Below are positions 28,939 to 37,584 of a DNA stretch of 64,000 bases, one piece after another. The number at the start of each line of letters is the position of its first letter. The stretch's first letter is position 1. This stretch comes from CAVPCY01 sp963702525 (lineage in GTDB: Bacteria; Actinomycetota; Coriobacteriia; Anaerosomatales; PHET01), in the NCBI GenBank assembly GCA_963702525.1, contig CAVPCY010000013.1, positions 310,001 through 374,000 on the forward strand, read 5' to 3'. The notes beneath the pieces are model-generated. The model saw nothing but the letters and a program-made list of their open reading frames with translations. It made no database searches and was not told the DNA's origin. The translations under genes and the position numbers were made by a program.

Positions 28939-30332
28939 ATGTCTTCGCCGGTCTTCGGGGTCATCGCGCCCCACCCACCGATCTTCGTCCGTGCAGTCGG
29001 CGGCTCAACGGGCCGAGGTCACCCGCGCCAGTCTCGATGCGCTCGCGCTCGCCGCGGCCGCACTCGCGACCTTCGATCCCGAGACGGTCGTCGTCATGTC
29101 GCCGCATGCCCCGGCGCTGTCCGACGCGTTCGCCGTGGACGATTCCGCTCGCTTCGCAGGCTCGCTCGAGCAGTTCGGTGACCCCACGCCCTACGGCGTG
29201 GAAGGGTGACCCCGTGCTCGCGGCCGCGCTCGTCGGACGAACTCGAAAGGCGTGGCGTCGAGGTCGTGCTGCGTTCCTCGGACACCCGCCTCAAGGCGGG
29301 CTGGCTCGACCACGCCACCATCGTGCCGCTGTCCTTCCTCGAACCCACCGCATCCCGCGCCATCGTCGTGCTTTCGCTGTCGTACCTGTCCTATGGGAAG
29401 CACCGGGAACTCGGGCAGCGCGTTGAGCGCAGTGGCCGACAGGATCGGGCGCCGCGTCGCCTTCGTGGCCAGCGGAGACATGAGCCACCGGCTCACCAGG
29501 GATGCTCCGGCCGGCTACTCCCCGCGCGCTGCCGACTTGGACGCGACCATTCGCGATCTCGTGACGCAGCGGAGACCTCGCCGGACTGATGTCGATCGAC
29601 CCTTCGCTCGTGGAGGCCGGCGGCGAGTGCGGGCTGCGCTCCTTCATCGCGCTCGGCGGCTACGCGGGTGGGGACCCCGTGCCAACGCGCGTGCTCGCCT
29701 ACGAGGGCCCGTGGGGCGTCGGATACCTGACGGCCCTCGTCGGCCAAGGAGCACTCGATGCTGCCCAGCAGCACACGCTCGGCACCACCGCCACGCGCGG
29801 GTTGAAGGGCGGCACTGCGGGAGACGACGCATCGCAGATCGTTCGCTACGCCCGCTCCGTCATCGAGAGCCACATCAGTGGCCGCCCGGATCCTCATCAG
29901 CCGGCCTTCGACGATGCCGAGTACCCCGAGCGCGCGGGCGCATTCGTCTCGCTGCACCGCGGCGGCAGCCTGCGCGGCTGCATCGGCACGATCCTGCCGA
30001 CAAGACCCACCCTCGCCGAGGAGGTCGCGGGAAACGCCATCCAGGCGGCCGTGGCCGATCCGCGCTTCCCGCCGCTTTCCGCTGCCGAACTCGCTGACCT
30101 CGACATCAGCGTGGACGTGCTCCATGCCCCCGAGAGCTGCACCATCGACGAGCTGGACCCCACTCGGTACGGGGTCATAGTGACCAAGGGCTGGCGCCGC
30201 GGGCTGCTGCTGCCCGATCTCGAAGGCGTCGACGACGTCCAGACCCAGGTCGCCATCGCCATGCGCAAGGCGGGCATAGCGCCCACGGAGCAGTGTGACT
30301 TCGAGCGCTTCCGCGTCGACCGCTACACTTAG
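28939..30332 (+). CDS. MEMO/LigB-like domain fused to AMMECR1 domain (AmmeMemoRadiSam system protein A type), with frameshifts
   Basis: The N-terminal ~270 residues resemble class III extradiol dioxygenase/MEMO proteins: VFGVIAPHPPIFV, VVVMSPHAPAL, ATIVPLSFL and VAFVASGDMSHRL. The C-terminal ~190 residues are an AMMECR1 domain: GAFVSLHRGGSLRGCIGTI, AVADPRFPPLSAAEL and GVIVTKGWRRGLLLPDLEGV. Five +1 shifts between about 28990 and 29580 split the first domain; the AMMECR1 part is intact. The pair defines the poorly understood AmmeMemoRadiSam system, but no radical-SAM partner of that system is adjacent. It is inserted between miaB and miaA, 3 bases before miaA. Confidence 0.82.
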
Positions 30333-30335
30333 CGC

Positions 30336-31306
30336 ATGGACCCGACCGACCGACCCCACGCCGACATCCACATCGACCCGGCCTCGAAGCCGCAGGTCAT
30401 CGCCGTGGTCGGTCCGACGGCGGCGGGCAAGACCGCCCTGGCCGAGGAGCTTGCGGTGCGCCTCGGCGGCGAGGTCGTCTCGGCTGACTCGATGCAGGTG
30501 TACCGCGGCATGGATATCGGCACCGCCAAGCCCGCTGCCGAGCAGCGCAGGGTCGCGTATCACTGCCTGGACCTGACCGATCCCGGCGAGCCGTTCTCGG
30601 CGGCGCTCTATCAGGGCTACGCACGCGACGGCGATCGACGACATCGCGGCGCGGGGACTCGTCCCGGTGGTCTGCGGGGGTACCGGGCTGTACGTGCGGG
30701 CAGCGCTCGACGTGATGGAGTTCCCCAAGGGCGAGCAGCTCGAGAACCCCGCCAGGGCGGGCTACGAGCGATACGCTGCCGAGAACGGCGCGGCGGCCCT
30801 GCACGAGCTGCTGCGCCGCCGTGATCCCGAGTCTGCGGCGGTCGATGCACCCCAACAACACCCGGCGAGTCGTCCGCGCACTCGAGATGCTGGACCAGGG
30901 CGTCTCATACGCCGAGCAGAAGCAGGCGTTCTCGGCTCGAACGCCCTTCTATCCGACCCGCTACATCGGGGTGACGAAGGAGCGCGCCGCCCTCTATCGC
31001 AGTATCGACCGGCGGGTCGATGCCATGGTCGCCCAGGGCCTGCTCGGCGAGGTGGAAGCGCTGCTTTCTCAAGGATGGCGAGACGCGCTCACGGCGCGGC
31101 AGGCGATCGGCTACAAGGAGCTCGTGCCGGTCGTCGAGGAGGGCGCCTCGCTCGACGACGCCGTTGCCGCGATCAAGCAAGCCACCCGGCGCTACGCGAA
31201 GCGCCAACTGACGTGGTTTCGCGCGGACGAGCGGATTCGATGGGTAGATGTAACCGAGTCGTCGCTGGAGCAGGCGGCGGACAGCGCGCTGGAGACGATA
31301 GACTGA
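30336..31306 (+). CDS. miaA: tRNA dimethylallyltransferase MiaA, with two frameshifts
   Basis: MiaA prenylates A37 of tRNA, making the substrate for MiaB. The P-loop GPTAAGKT lies at about residues 26-33 after an unusual ~20-residue N-terminal extension. It is followed by SADSMQVYRGMDIGTAKP, GGTGLYVRA and, after a shift, HPNNTRRVVRALEM and TRRYAKRQLTWFR. Two +1 shifts, near 30629 and 30840, are repaired by single-base removal. The repaired length is about 322 residues. Confidence 0.93.
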
Positions 31307-31342
31307 GGTCACAGCGCGGCACCGGTTCTGAGAGGGGACATC

Positions 31343-32221
31343 GTGGAGCTCTCGTTCACCAAGATGCACGGGCTCGGCAACGACTTCATCGTGATCGAGG
31401 ACCTCGACGGCGAGCTGGATCTCGCGCCCGAGGCGGTGACGTGGTTCTGCGACCGCAACTTCGGGATCGGCGCCGACGGTCTGATTCTCGTGCGCCCCGC
31501 GACCCTGCCCGACGCCGACTTCTCGTGGTGGTTCAGGAACAGCGACGGATCGGCCGCCGAGATGTGCGGAAACGGGATCCGCTGCTTCGCGAAGTACGCG
31601 GTCGACCACGGACACCTGCCGAGCGACCGCGACACGGTGCGCATCGAGACCGCGATCGGCGTCCTGCCTGTAGAGGTCACCCGCGCGTACGACGGCACGA
31701 TGCACATGGCCACGGTCGACATGGGCGAGCCGCGCCTGCTTCCCGACCAGATTCCCACCAAGATCGGGTGCGAAGCTCCCGAGGACCCTGTGGTCAACTG
31801 CCCGCTCGAGACCGAACTCGGCATCTTCACGGTGACGTGCGTCTCGATGGGCAACCCACACTGCGTCGTCTTCGTCGACGATGTCGAGTCGGCGCCGGTG
31901 CACACCCTCGGCCCGGCGATCGAGACGCATCCCGACTTCCCGAACAAGACCAACGTGGAGTTCGCCCAGGTCGACTCCGATGAAACGATTCGGCTGCGTG
32001 TTTGGGAGCGGGGAGTGGGCGAGACGCTTGCCTGCGGGACGGGCGCGTGCGCGGCCACGGTCGCAGCATCGCTCACGTGCCGCCTCGGACGCAGCGCCAC
32101 CGTGGAGCTTCCCGGTGGTGAGCTCACTGTCCACTGGGGCGAGGACGGCCACGTGCACATGACCGGACCGGCCGTCGAGGTGTTCTCGGGAGTGGTCGCC
32201 ATTCCCGAGGACGACGACTAG
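31343..32221 (+). CDS. dapF: Diaminopimelate epimerase
   Basis: DapF converts LL-diaminopimelate to the meso form used in the wall and for lysine. It has 292 residues and is intact. Both catalytic cysteines are visible, in AEMCGNGIRCFAKY and ETLACGTGACAAT. The N-terminus FTKMHGLGNDFIVIED is canonical. GAGAGGGG precedes GTG 31343. It lies two genes before dapL, whose product supplies its substrate. Confidence 0.97.
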   Translation: MELSFTKMHGLGNDFIVIEDLDGELDLAPEAVTWFCDRNFGIGADGLILVRPATLPDADFSWWFRNSDGSAAEMCGNGIRCFAKYAVDHGHLPSDRDTVRIETAIGVLPVEVTRAYDGTMHMATVDMGEPRLLPDQIPTKIGCEAPEDPVVNCPLETELGIFTVTCVSMGNPHCVVFVDDVESAPVHTLGPAIETHPDFPNKTNVEFAQVDSDETIRLRVWERGVGETLACGTGACAATVAASLTCRLGRSATVELPGGELTVHWGEDGHVHMTGPAVEVFSGVVAIPEDDD

Positions 32222-32246
32222 ACCGCACTGCCGAGACGGCGGCATC

Positions 32247-33109
32247 GTGCTGTCGGACGTGATCGATGCCCTCGCTTGCCCGGTCTGCGCAGCGCCACTG
32301 GCGTCCGACAACGCGCGCGCTGTCGTGCTCGAACGGCCACCGATTCGACATCGCGCGTGAGGGCTACGTCTCACTGCTCGGCGGCGCTCGTCCGGTGTCG
32401 TCCGCAGACACGCCGCACATGGTCAGGGCACGTCGCGAACTGCTCGCCTCGGGAGTGCTCGCCCGCGTGACAGACGCCGTCGTCCGCGCGGCCACGGCGT
32501 GCGTGAGCCCGAACGGCCCCGGCGTGCTGATCGACGCCGGCGGCGGGACCGGCGAGCACCTCGCCGCCGTGCTCGACGCGCTTCCGGGCAGATTCGGCAT
32601 AGTGATCGACGCATCCAAGCATGCAGCCCGGGCGGCCGCCCGCGCCCACCCGCGCATGTCCGCGGTGGTCGCCGATGTCTGGAGGCCGCTTCCTGTCCGC
32701 GATTCGACCGCAGCGCTCGTCACCTGCATCTTCGCGCCTCGAAACGGCCCGGAGTTCTCGCGCGTGTTGGTGCCCGAAGGCGCCCTGGTGGTCGTGATTC
32801 CGACGACGGCGCACCTTCACGAACTGGTCGAACCGCTGGGGCTGCTCGCAGTAGACCCGCACAAGCGCGAGCGGCTCGACGCGAAGCTGGCTCCGCTATT
32901 CGAGTTGGCCTCCGAGGAGTCGATCATCGGTGTCGAGACGCTCACGCGAGAGCAAGCTGTTCAAGCCGCGCTCATGGGTCCGACCGGGTCTCATGCGAGC
33001 GCGGCCGAACTGGAGTCCAGAGCCTCGAAGCTGCCCGACGGGGTCGACGTGACCATCTCGGTCACGCGTGCTTGTCTACGCCCACCGCTCCGGGGCTGCC
33101 ACGACGTAA
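32247..33109 (+). CDS. RlmA-type 23S rRNA guanine-N1 methyltransferase, with two frameshifts
   Basis: The N-terminus has a zinc-finger pattern ACPVCAAPLA then CSNGHRFDIAREGYVSLL, as in RlmA enzymes that methylate G745/G748 of 23S rRNA. A Rossmann SAM-binding motif LIDAGGGTGEHLAAVL follows. The sequence CIFAPRNGPEFSRVL is typical of the family. One +1 shift near 32315 separates the two zinc cysteine pairs, and another near 33068 precedes the end VLVYAHRSGAATT (TAA 33107-33109). Repaired length is about 286 residues. Assignment to the exact guanine position is not possible. Confidence 0.82.
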
Positions 33110-33215
33110 CCGGTTCGCAACCTGCCACGGGCCAGCCGAGTGATACCATGTCACGCACGGCGCCCGACCTCGGGCGCAGCATGACCGGCCAACGACTCTG
33201 GGGAGAGGGCTTCTC

Positions 33216-34373
33216 GTGAGAACCGCCAAGCGCATGGAGAACCTGCCGCCGTACCTTTTCGCCGAGATCGACCGCAAGAAGGAAGCGAAGCAGGCGCAGG
33301 GGGTCGACGTCATCTCGCTGGGCATCGGCGATCCGGATCGCCCGACCCCGCAGCGCATCATCGACGCCATGGCCGAGGCGATCAAGAACCCGAAGAACCA
33401 CCAGTATCCGAGCTACTCCGGCTCGATGCCGTACCGAAAGGCCTGCGCCGAGTGGATGAGCCGCCGCTTCGGCGTCGAACTCGACCCGAGCACCGAGGTC
33501 CTCGCGCTGATAGGGAGCAAGGAGGGCATCGCACACCTGTTCCCTGCGTTCCTCGATGTGGACGACTACACGCTCGTACCGGGGGTGGGCTACCCCGTCT
33601 ACCACACCGGAGGCATCCTCATCGGCAGCAAGACGCACTGGATGCCGATGAACGACGACAACGACTGGCTTGCCGACTTCGAGTCGACGCCTGCCGATGT
33701 ACTCGAGCGCACGAAGATGATGTTCCTGAGCTACCCGAACAACCCCTCCTCGGCGATCGCCCCGGTCGAGTACTTCGATCGCGCCATCGCGTTCGCCAAG
33801 GAGCACGACATCCTGATCGTTCACGACAACGCCTACTCCGAGATCGGCTTCGACGGCTACCGCCCGCCGTCGTTCATGGAGCGCCCGGGTGCACGGGACG
33901 TGGCTATCGAGTTGTTCAGCTGCTCGAAGGCGTACAACATGACCGGCTGGCGAGTCGCGTTCGCGGCGGGCAACGCCGAGGCGATCAAGGCGCTCGGCAC
34001 CGTCAAGAGCAACATCGACTCGGGCATCTTCACCGCCGTGCAGGATGCTGCCATCGAGGCGATGCTCGGCCCGCAGGACGATACCTTCGAGATGAGCGCG
34101 CTTTACCAGCGCCGTCGCGATCTGGTGATGGACGCGCTCGGCTCGATCGGCCTGTCGGCTCGCCAGCCCAAGGGCACCATCTACGTATGGGCCAGGATTC
34201 CCGAGGGATACACGTCGGCGCAGTACGCCGGCGAAGTCCTCGACAAAGCGGGCGTCATCGTCGCGCCGGGCAACGCCTACGGGCCGGACGGGGAGGGCTA
34301 CATCCGCATCTCGCTGGCCACGCCCGACGACCGGCTCGTCGAGGCCCTCGAGCGCATCAAGAGCGACCTCTGA
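33216..34373 (+). CDS. dapL: LL-diaminopimelate aminotransferase
   Basis: This fold-type I PLP aminotransferase has 385 residues and is intact. ISLGIGDPDRPTP, YPNNPSSAIAP, HDNAYSEIGFDGY and the PLP lysine K238 in SCSKAYNMTGWR match DapL enzymes that turn tetrahydrodipicolinate directly into LL-diaminopimelate with glutamate. Proximity to dapF and the absence here of dapD, dapC and dapE support this over a generic alanine/aspartate transaminase. A GTG start follows GGAGAGGGC. Confidence 0.9.
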   Translation: MRTAKRMENLPPYLFAEIDRKKEAKQAQGVDVISLGIGDPDRPTPQRIIDAMAEAIKNPKNHQYPSYSGSMPYRKACAEWMSRRFGVELDPSTEVLALIGSKEGIAHLFPAFLDVDDYTLVPGVGYPVYHTGGILIGSKTHWMPMNDDNDWLADFESTPADVLERTKMMFLSYPNNPSSAIAPVEYFDRAIAFAKEHDILIVHDNAYSEIGFDGYRPPSFMERPGARDVAIELFSCSKAYNMTGWRVAFAAGNAEAIKALGTVKSNIDSGIFTAVQDAAIEAMLGPQDDTFEMSALYQRRRDLVMDALGSIGLSARQPKGTIYVWARIPEGYTSAQYAGEVLDKAGVIVAPGNAYGPDGEGYIRISLATPDDRLVEALERIKSDL

Positions 34374-34389
34374 GGGGCGTACTCCACGC

Positions 34390-35733
34390 GTGAGCAGACG
34401 CCAGTACCCGACAACAGGTGAAGAACTCGACGAGCGCCGCGAGCATGCGGTGCTCGTCGGCATTGACAGGGGCCGGGCGGACTGGCCGGTCGAAGAGTCA
34501 CTTGCCGAACTCGAGCGCCTCGCACACACGGCCGGCGCCGACGTCGTCGCCACGATCACTCAACGGATGGACAGGCCCCACCCGCGCACCTTCATCGGTT
34601 CGGGCAAGGCCGAACAGATCGCTCGGACCGCTGGGGAGCTGGGCGCGTCGATGGTCGTCTTCGACGACGAGTTGAGCCCGAGCCAGCAAGCCAACCTCGA
34701 GGGCCTGATTCCCGATGCGAAGGTCATGGACCGCACGGCGCTCATCCTGGACATCTTCGCGCTGCACGCCGTCAGCCGGGAGGGCAGGCTTCAAGTCGAG
34801 CTCGCCCAGCTCGAGTACGTGCTGCCTCGGCTCAAGGGGATGTGGGGACACCTGGAGCGCGAGCGTCTGGGCGGTGGCAGAGGCACCCGCTTCGGCGCAG
34901 GCGAGTCGCAGCTCGAGACGGACAGACGGCTCGCACGCAAGCGTATCTCCGAGCTCAAGAGCGAGCTCAAGCACGTATCGGGCGAGCGGGAGCTGCAGCG
35001 CAAGCGCCGCGCCCGCAGCGGCATCTTCCGCGTGGCGCTCGTGGGCTACACGAACGCCGGCAAGTCCACATTGCTCAATGCACTGACGGGCGCCGGCGTG
35101 CTCGCGGAGGACATGCTCTTCGCCACTCTCGACTCCACAACGCGGCGGCTCGAACTGCCCGAAGGGCGCCAGATCACCATCACCGACACTGTCGGCTTCA
35201 TCAACAAGTTGCCCCATGGACTGGTCGAGGCATTCAAGTCAACACTCGACGAGGTGAACGAGGCTGACCTTCTCCTGCACGTGACCGACTCCGGCGCCTC
35301 CCAGCGTGACGCGCAGATGCAGTCCGTCCGCGAGGTGCTCCAGGAGATCGGCGCGCACGAGCAGCCAGGACTCGTCGTGTTCAACAAGACAGATACCGCC
35401 GACCCCCAGACGCTCGAGGTCTTGCGCAAGCGGTATCCGAATGCAGCTTTCGTCTCGGCGCTTACGGGGACCGGCATCGACGAGTTGATCACCAAGATCG
35501 CCGAGCAGGCGGCCCGCGACAGCGTGACCGTCACCGCGCTCGTGCCCTACACGCATGGCGAGCTGGTGCGTTTGGCACACGAGAAGACACAGATCTTGTC
35601 GGAACGCCACACCGAACACGGAACCTTGCTCGTGCTCAGGGCGCCGGCCGAACTCGCTGCGCAGTTCGAACCGTACCGGGCAGCGCCCGAGCACGATACT
35701 GGAACCTCAGGGACAACCGACCCCTTGGACTAG
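34390..35733 (+). CDS. hflX: HflX GTPase
   Basis: HflX is a ribosome-associated GTPase that splits stalled or hibernating ribosomes. The 447-residue protein has the N-terminal HflX domain (HPRTFIGSGKAEQIA, then FDDELSPSQQANLE), a coiled-coil linker with RGTRFGAGESQLETDRR, and a G domain with GYTNAGKST (~218), DTVGFINKLPHGLVEAFKST and NKTD. It is intact and converges with lexA, separated by 24 bases with no evident terminator. Confidence 0.96.
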   Translation: MSRRQYPTTGEELDERREHAVLVGIDRGRADWPVEESLAELERLAHTAGADVVATITQRMDRPHPRTFIGSGKAEQIARTAGELGASMVVFDDELSPSQQANLEGLIPDAKVMDRTALILDIFALHAVSREGRLQVELAQLEYVLPRLKGMWGHLERERLGGGRGTRFGAGESQLETDRRLARKRISELKSELKHVSGERELQRKRRARSGIFRVALVGYTNAGKSTLLNALTGAGVLAEDMLFATLDSTTRRLELPEGRQITITDTVGFINKLPHGLVEAFKSTLDEVNEADLLLHVTDSGASQRDAQMQSVREVLQEIGAHEQPGLVVFNKTDTADPQTLEVLRKRYPNAAFVSALTGTGIDELITKIAEQAARDSVTVTALVPYTHGELVRLAHEKTQILSERHTEHGTLLVLRAPAELAAQFEPYRAAPEHDTGTSGTTDPLD

Positions 35734-35757
35734 CTCCGATTCGCGCGCTTGACCCTG

Positions 35758-36381
35758 CTAGATGTGACGGAAGAGCGCGACGACCTTCCCGAGCACGGCG
35801 ACGTCGCGTGCGTAGATCGGATCCATGGATGAGTTCTCAGGCTGCAGCCGAATGCGGTCAGCTTCGCGATAGAACCGCTTGACCGTCGCGCCGTCGTCGA
35901 TCATCGCGACCACGATGTCGCCGTTGGCTGCGGTGTTCTGTTGGCGAACCACCGCGAAGTCGCCCTCAAGGATGCCGGCGTCGATCATTGAATCGCCGCG
36001 AACCCGCAGGATGAAGGTGCTCTCGCCCGCGAACTCGGCAGGCAGGGGCAGCGTCTGCTCGATGTTCTCCGCCGCCAGTATCGGTTGTCCCGCGGCGACT
36101 TGACCCACCACCGGCACCGAGCACACCTGGCCGTAGTCAACAGCGGCATCGCTGTCGCGGAAATCGAGTACTTCAAGCGCCCGCGGCTTGCTCGGGTCTC
36201 GTCGAATGAAGCCTTTCGCCTCCAGCGCCGCCAGGTGCGAGTGCACCGTGGACGATGAGGAGAGTCCGACCGCCTCACCTATCTCCCGAACGCTGGGAGG
36301 ATAGCCCACGCGGTGTATCTCGGCGCGTATGAACTCCAAGATCTCCTGCTGCCGGCGTGTCAGTTCCCGCTGGTAGGCCAT
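35758..36381 (-). CDS. lexA: LexA SOS repressor
   Basis: From ATG 36381 (MAYQRELTRRQQEILEFI) the protein has 207 residues. It has an N-terminal winged-helix DNA-binding domain (YPPSVREIGEAVGLSSSSTV) and a C-terminal S24 autoprotease with the cleavage site A97-G98 in QVAAGQP, catalytic S131 in RGDSMIDAG and K168 in ATVKRF. GAGGGGG lies before the start. Several LexA boxes upstream indicate autoregulation. It is the only left-pointing gene in the first 45 kb. Confidence 0.97.
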   Translation of the reverse strand: MAYQRELTRRQQEILEFIRAEIHRVGYPPSVREIGEAVGLSSSSTVHSHLAALEAKGFIRRDPSKPRALEVLDFRDSDAAVDYGQVCSVPVVGQVAAGQPILAAENIEQTLPLPAEFAGESTFILRVRGDSMIDAGILEGDFAVVRQQNTAANGDIVVAMIDDGATVKRFYREADRIRLQPENSSMDPIYARDVAVLGKVVALFRHI

Positions 36382-36399
36382 GACGTCCCCCTCGGGCAT

Positions 36400-36458
36400 C
36401 GAACAGGTGTGCGACCCCAGTGTAGTCGCTCGCTCCGCGCGCTGCAAACACGCGTTCG
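36400..36458 (-). promoter_or_regulatory. lexA promoter with LexA boxes
   Basis: On the minus strand, -35 TTGCAG (36447-36442) and -10 TACACT (36424-36419) are spaced by 17 bases. A LexA-like box, CGAACGCGTGTTTG (36458-36445), overlaps the -35. A second box, CGAACAGGTGTGCG on the plus strand (36400-36413, one half-site mismatch), lies between the promoter and the ATG. Both would allow autorepression. Confidence 0.75.
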
Positions 36459-36466
36459 CATAGGTG

Positions 36467-36513
36467 TTTACAGCGAACGTGTGTTCGGTATACTGATTAC
36501 GAACACACGTTCG
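36467..36513 (+). promoter_or_regulatory. Divergent SOS promoter for the YneA-like gene with two perfect LexA boxes
   Basis: TTTACA (36467-36472) and TATACT (36489-36494) are 16 bases apart. CGAACGTGTGTTCG (36474-36487) fills the spacer and CGAACACACGTTCG (36500-36513) lies just downstream. The two boxes are 26 bases apart. Both match CGAAC-N4-GTTCG in every fixed position. Confidence 0.88.
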
Positions 36514-36587
36514 GTATGAGCCGGAGCCGTTGTCAGAGCTGCTCGCTACTGTCCGAGGCGTCCGAACTCAGCGACAAGGGAGTACAG

Positions 36588-36951
36588 ATGTCGAACACAA
36601 TCGCGGTTCCCGCCGCCCGTAGGTCCGACTGCCGAACCAGTCGCACGCGCCGCCTTACTCGCGATGGAGTGGGCGATTCTCTCCGTCACTGCGGCGGTAC
36701 TGCTGTTGACTGCGATAGCCCCTCTCTCCGGAAGGGCCCGTGCGAGTGTGGCGACCGAAACAGTGCGGATCAGCAGTGGTGACACGCTGTGGAGCATAGC
36801 CTCAGCGCACCCGGTAGCCGGGCTCGACACCGCCGGGACTGTTGACCTTATCGCAGAGCTCAACGATCTGGACGGCTTCGCGCTGGTCGCCGGGGACACC
36901 GTTCTGGTGCCCGCGAATGCCGCAAGCGACAACATCACGATGCGCCAGTAG
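36588..36951 (+). CDS. LysM membrane protein, YneA-like SOS cell-division inhibitor candidate, with one frameshift
   Basis: ATG 36588 follows AAGGGAG and begins a basic N-terminus (MSNTIAVPAARRSD). After a +1 shift near 36662 the sequence continues with a membrane segment (AILSVTAAVLLLTAIA) and a LysM domain (ISSGDTLWSIASAHP to LVAGDTVLVPANA). Total is about 120 residues. In Bacillus, yneA is divergent from lexA, has the same small TM-plus-LysM layout, and blocks division during SOS. Position, architecture and two LexA boxes support that role here; sequence similarity alone is too short to prove it. Confidence 0.75.
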
Positions 36952-37012
36952 CCGCAACGTCCGCATCGGTGGATTAGGCCGCTCGTTGCGGCGAAATAGG
37001 CCCGAAACTGCA

Positions 37013-37066
37013 TTGAAACCCCTACATCTTGTGTGTTACGTTGCTGAAACAGCCTAGATGTAGGGG
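37013..37066 (+). promoter_or_regulatory. nrdR promoter with a probable pair of NrdR boxes
   Basis: TTGAAA (37013-37018) and TTACGT (37036-37041) are 17 bases apart. The spacer holds CCCCTACATCTTGTGT (37019-37034), which agrees with the NrdR-box consensus at most positions. A second, weaker copy, AGCCTAGATGTAGGGG, is at 37051-37066, starting exactly 32 bases later. The outer ten bases of the two copies are also a perfect inverted repeat. NrdR typically binds paired boxes about three helical turns apart. Confidence 0.6.
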
Positions 37067-37073
37067 TGACGCT

Positions 37074-37520
37074 ATGCGGTGCCCGTTTTGCGGACACGAT
37101 GAGACGAAGGTCGTCGACTCCCGCACGTCGGAGTCGCAAGACGCGATTCGCAGACGGCGCGAGTGCCTTTCCTGCACAGAGCGGTTCACCACCTACGAGC
37201 GTCGCGAAGAGATGCCGCTGATGGTCGTGAAGAAGGGCGGACAGCCGGAGCCGTTCGATCGCAGCAAACTCCTGCGCGGTCTGCTCGTCGCGACCACGAA
37301 GCGCGGAGTACCGGTCGAGCAGCTCGAGGCCCTCATCGACGACGTGGAGGGAGAGCTGCACAACTCCTTCCGCTACGAGGTCGACAGCCGCACCGTCGGC
37401 GACATGGTCCTTCGCAGGCTTCGCGACCTGGACAAGGTCGCCTACGTTCGATTCGCATCGGTCTACAAGGAGTTCCAGGACCTCGACGAGTTCACGTCCG
37501 AACTCAAGAGCCTGAGCTAG
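37074..37520 (+). CDS. nrdR: Transcriptional repressor NrdR
   Basis: NrdR represses ribonucleotide reductase genes in response to ATP/dATP. The 148-residue protein has a zinc ribbon (MRCPFCGHDETKVVDSR, then RRRECLSCTERFTTYER) and an ATP-cone (VVKKGGQPEPFDRSKLLRGL). ATG 37074 is chosen because MRCPFC is the family start. It is intact and precedes nrdD in the same direction, so it probably controls the downstream operon and itself. Confidence 0.96.
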   Translation: MRCPFCGHDETKVVDSRTSESQDAIRRRRECLSCTERFTTYERREEMPLMVVKKGGQPEPFDRSKLLRGLLVATTKRGVPVEQLEALIDDVEGELHNSFRYEVDSRTVGDMVLRRLRDLDKVAYVRFASVYKEFQDLDEFTSELKSLS

Positions 37521-37552
37521 GGCCTCAGGGGGCGGCGCGGGAAGACCCGCGC
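37511..37552 (+). promoter_or_regulatory. Two hairpins between nrdR and nrdD
   Basis: CCTGAG (37511-37516) can pair with CTCAGG (37524-37529) across the nrdR stop. Just after it, GCGCGGG (37535-37541) pairs with CCCGCGC (37546-37552) around AAGA. There is no T-tract, so these may stabilise or process the nrdR-nrdD transcript. Confidence 0.35.
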
Positions 37553-37584
37553 TGGTACACGACGACGGCGGGGGGCGGCGCTAG

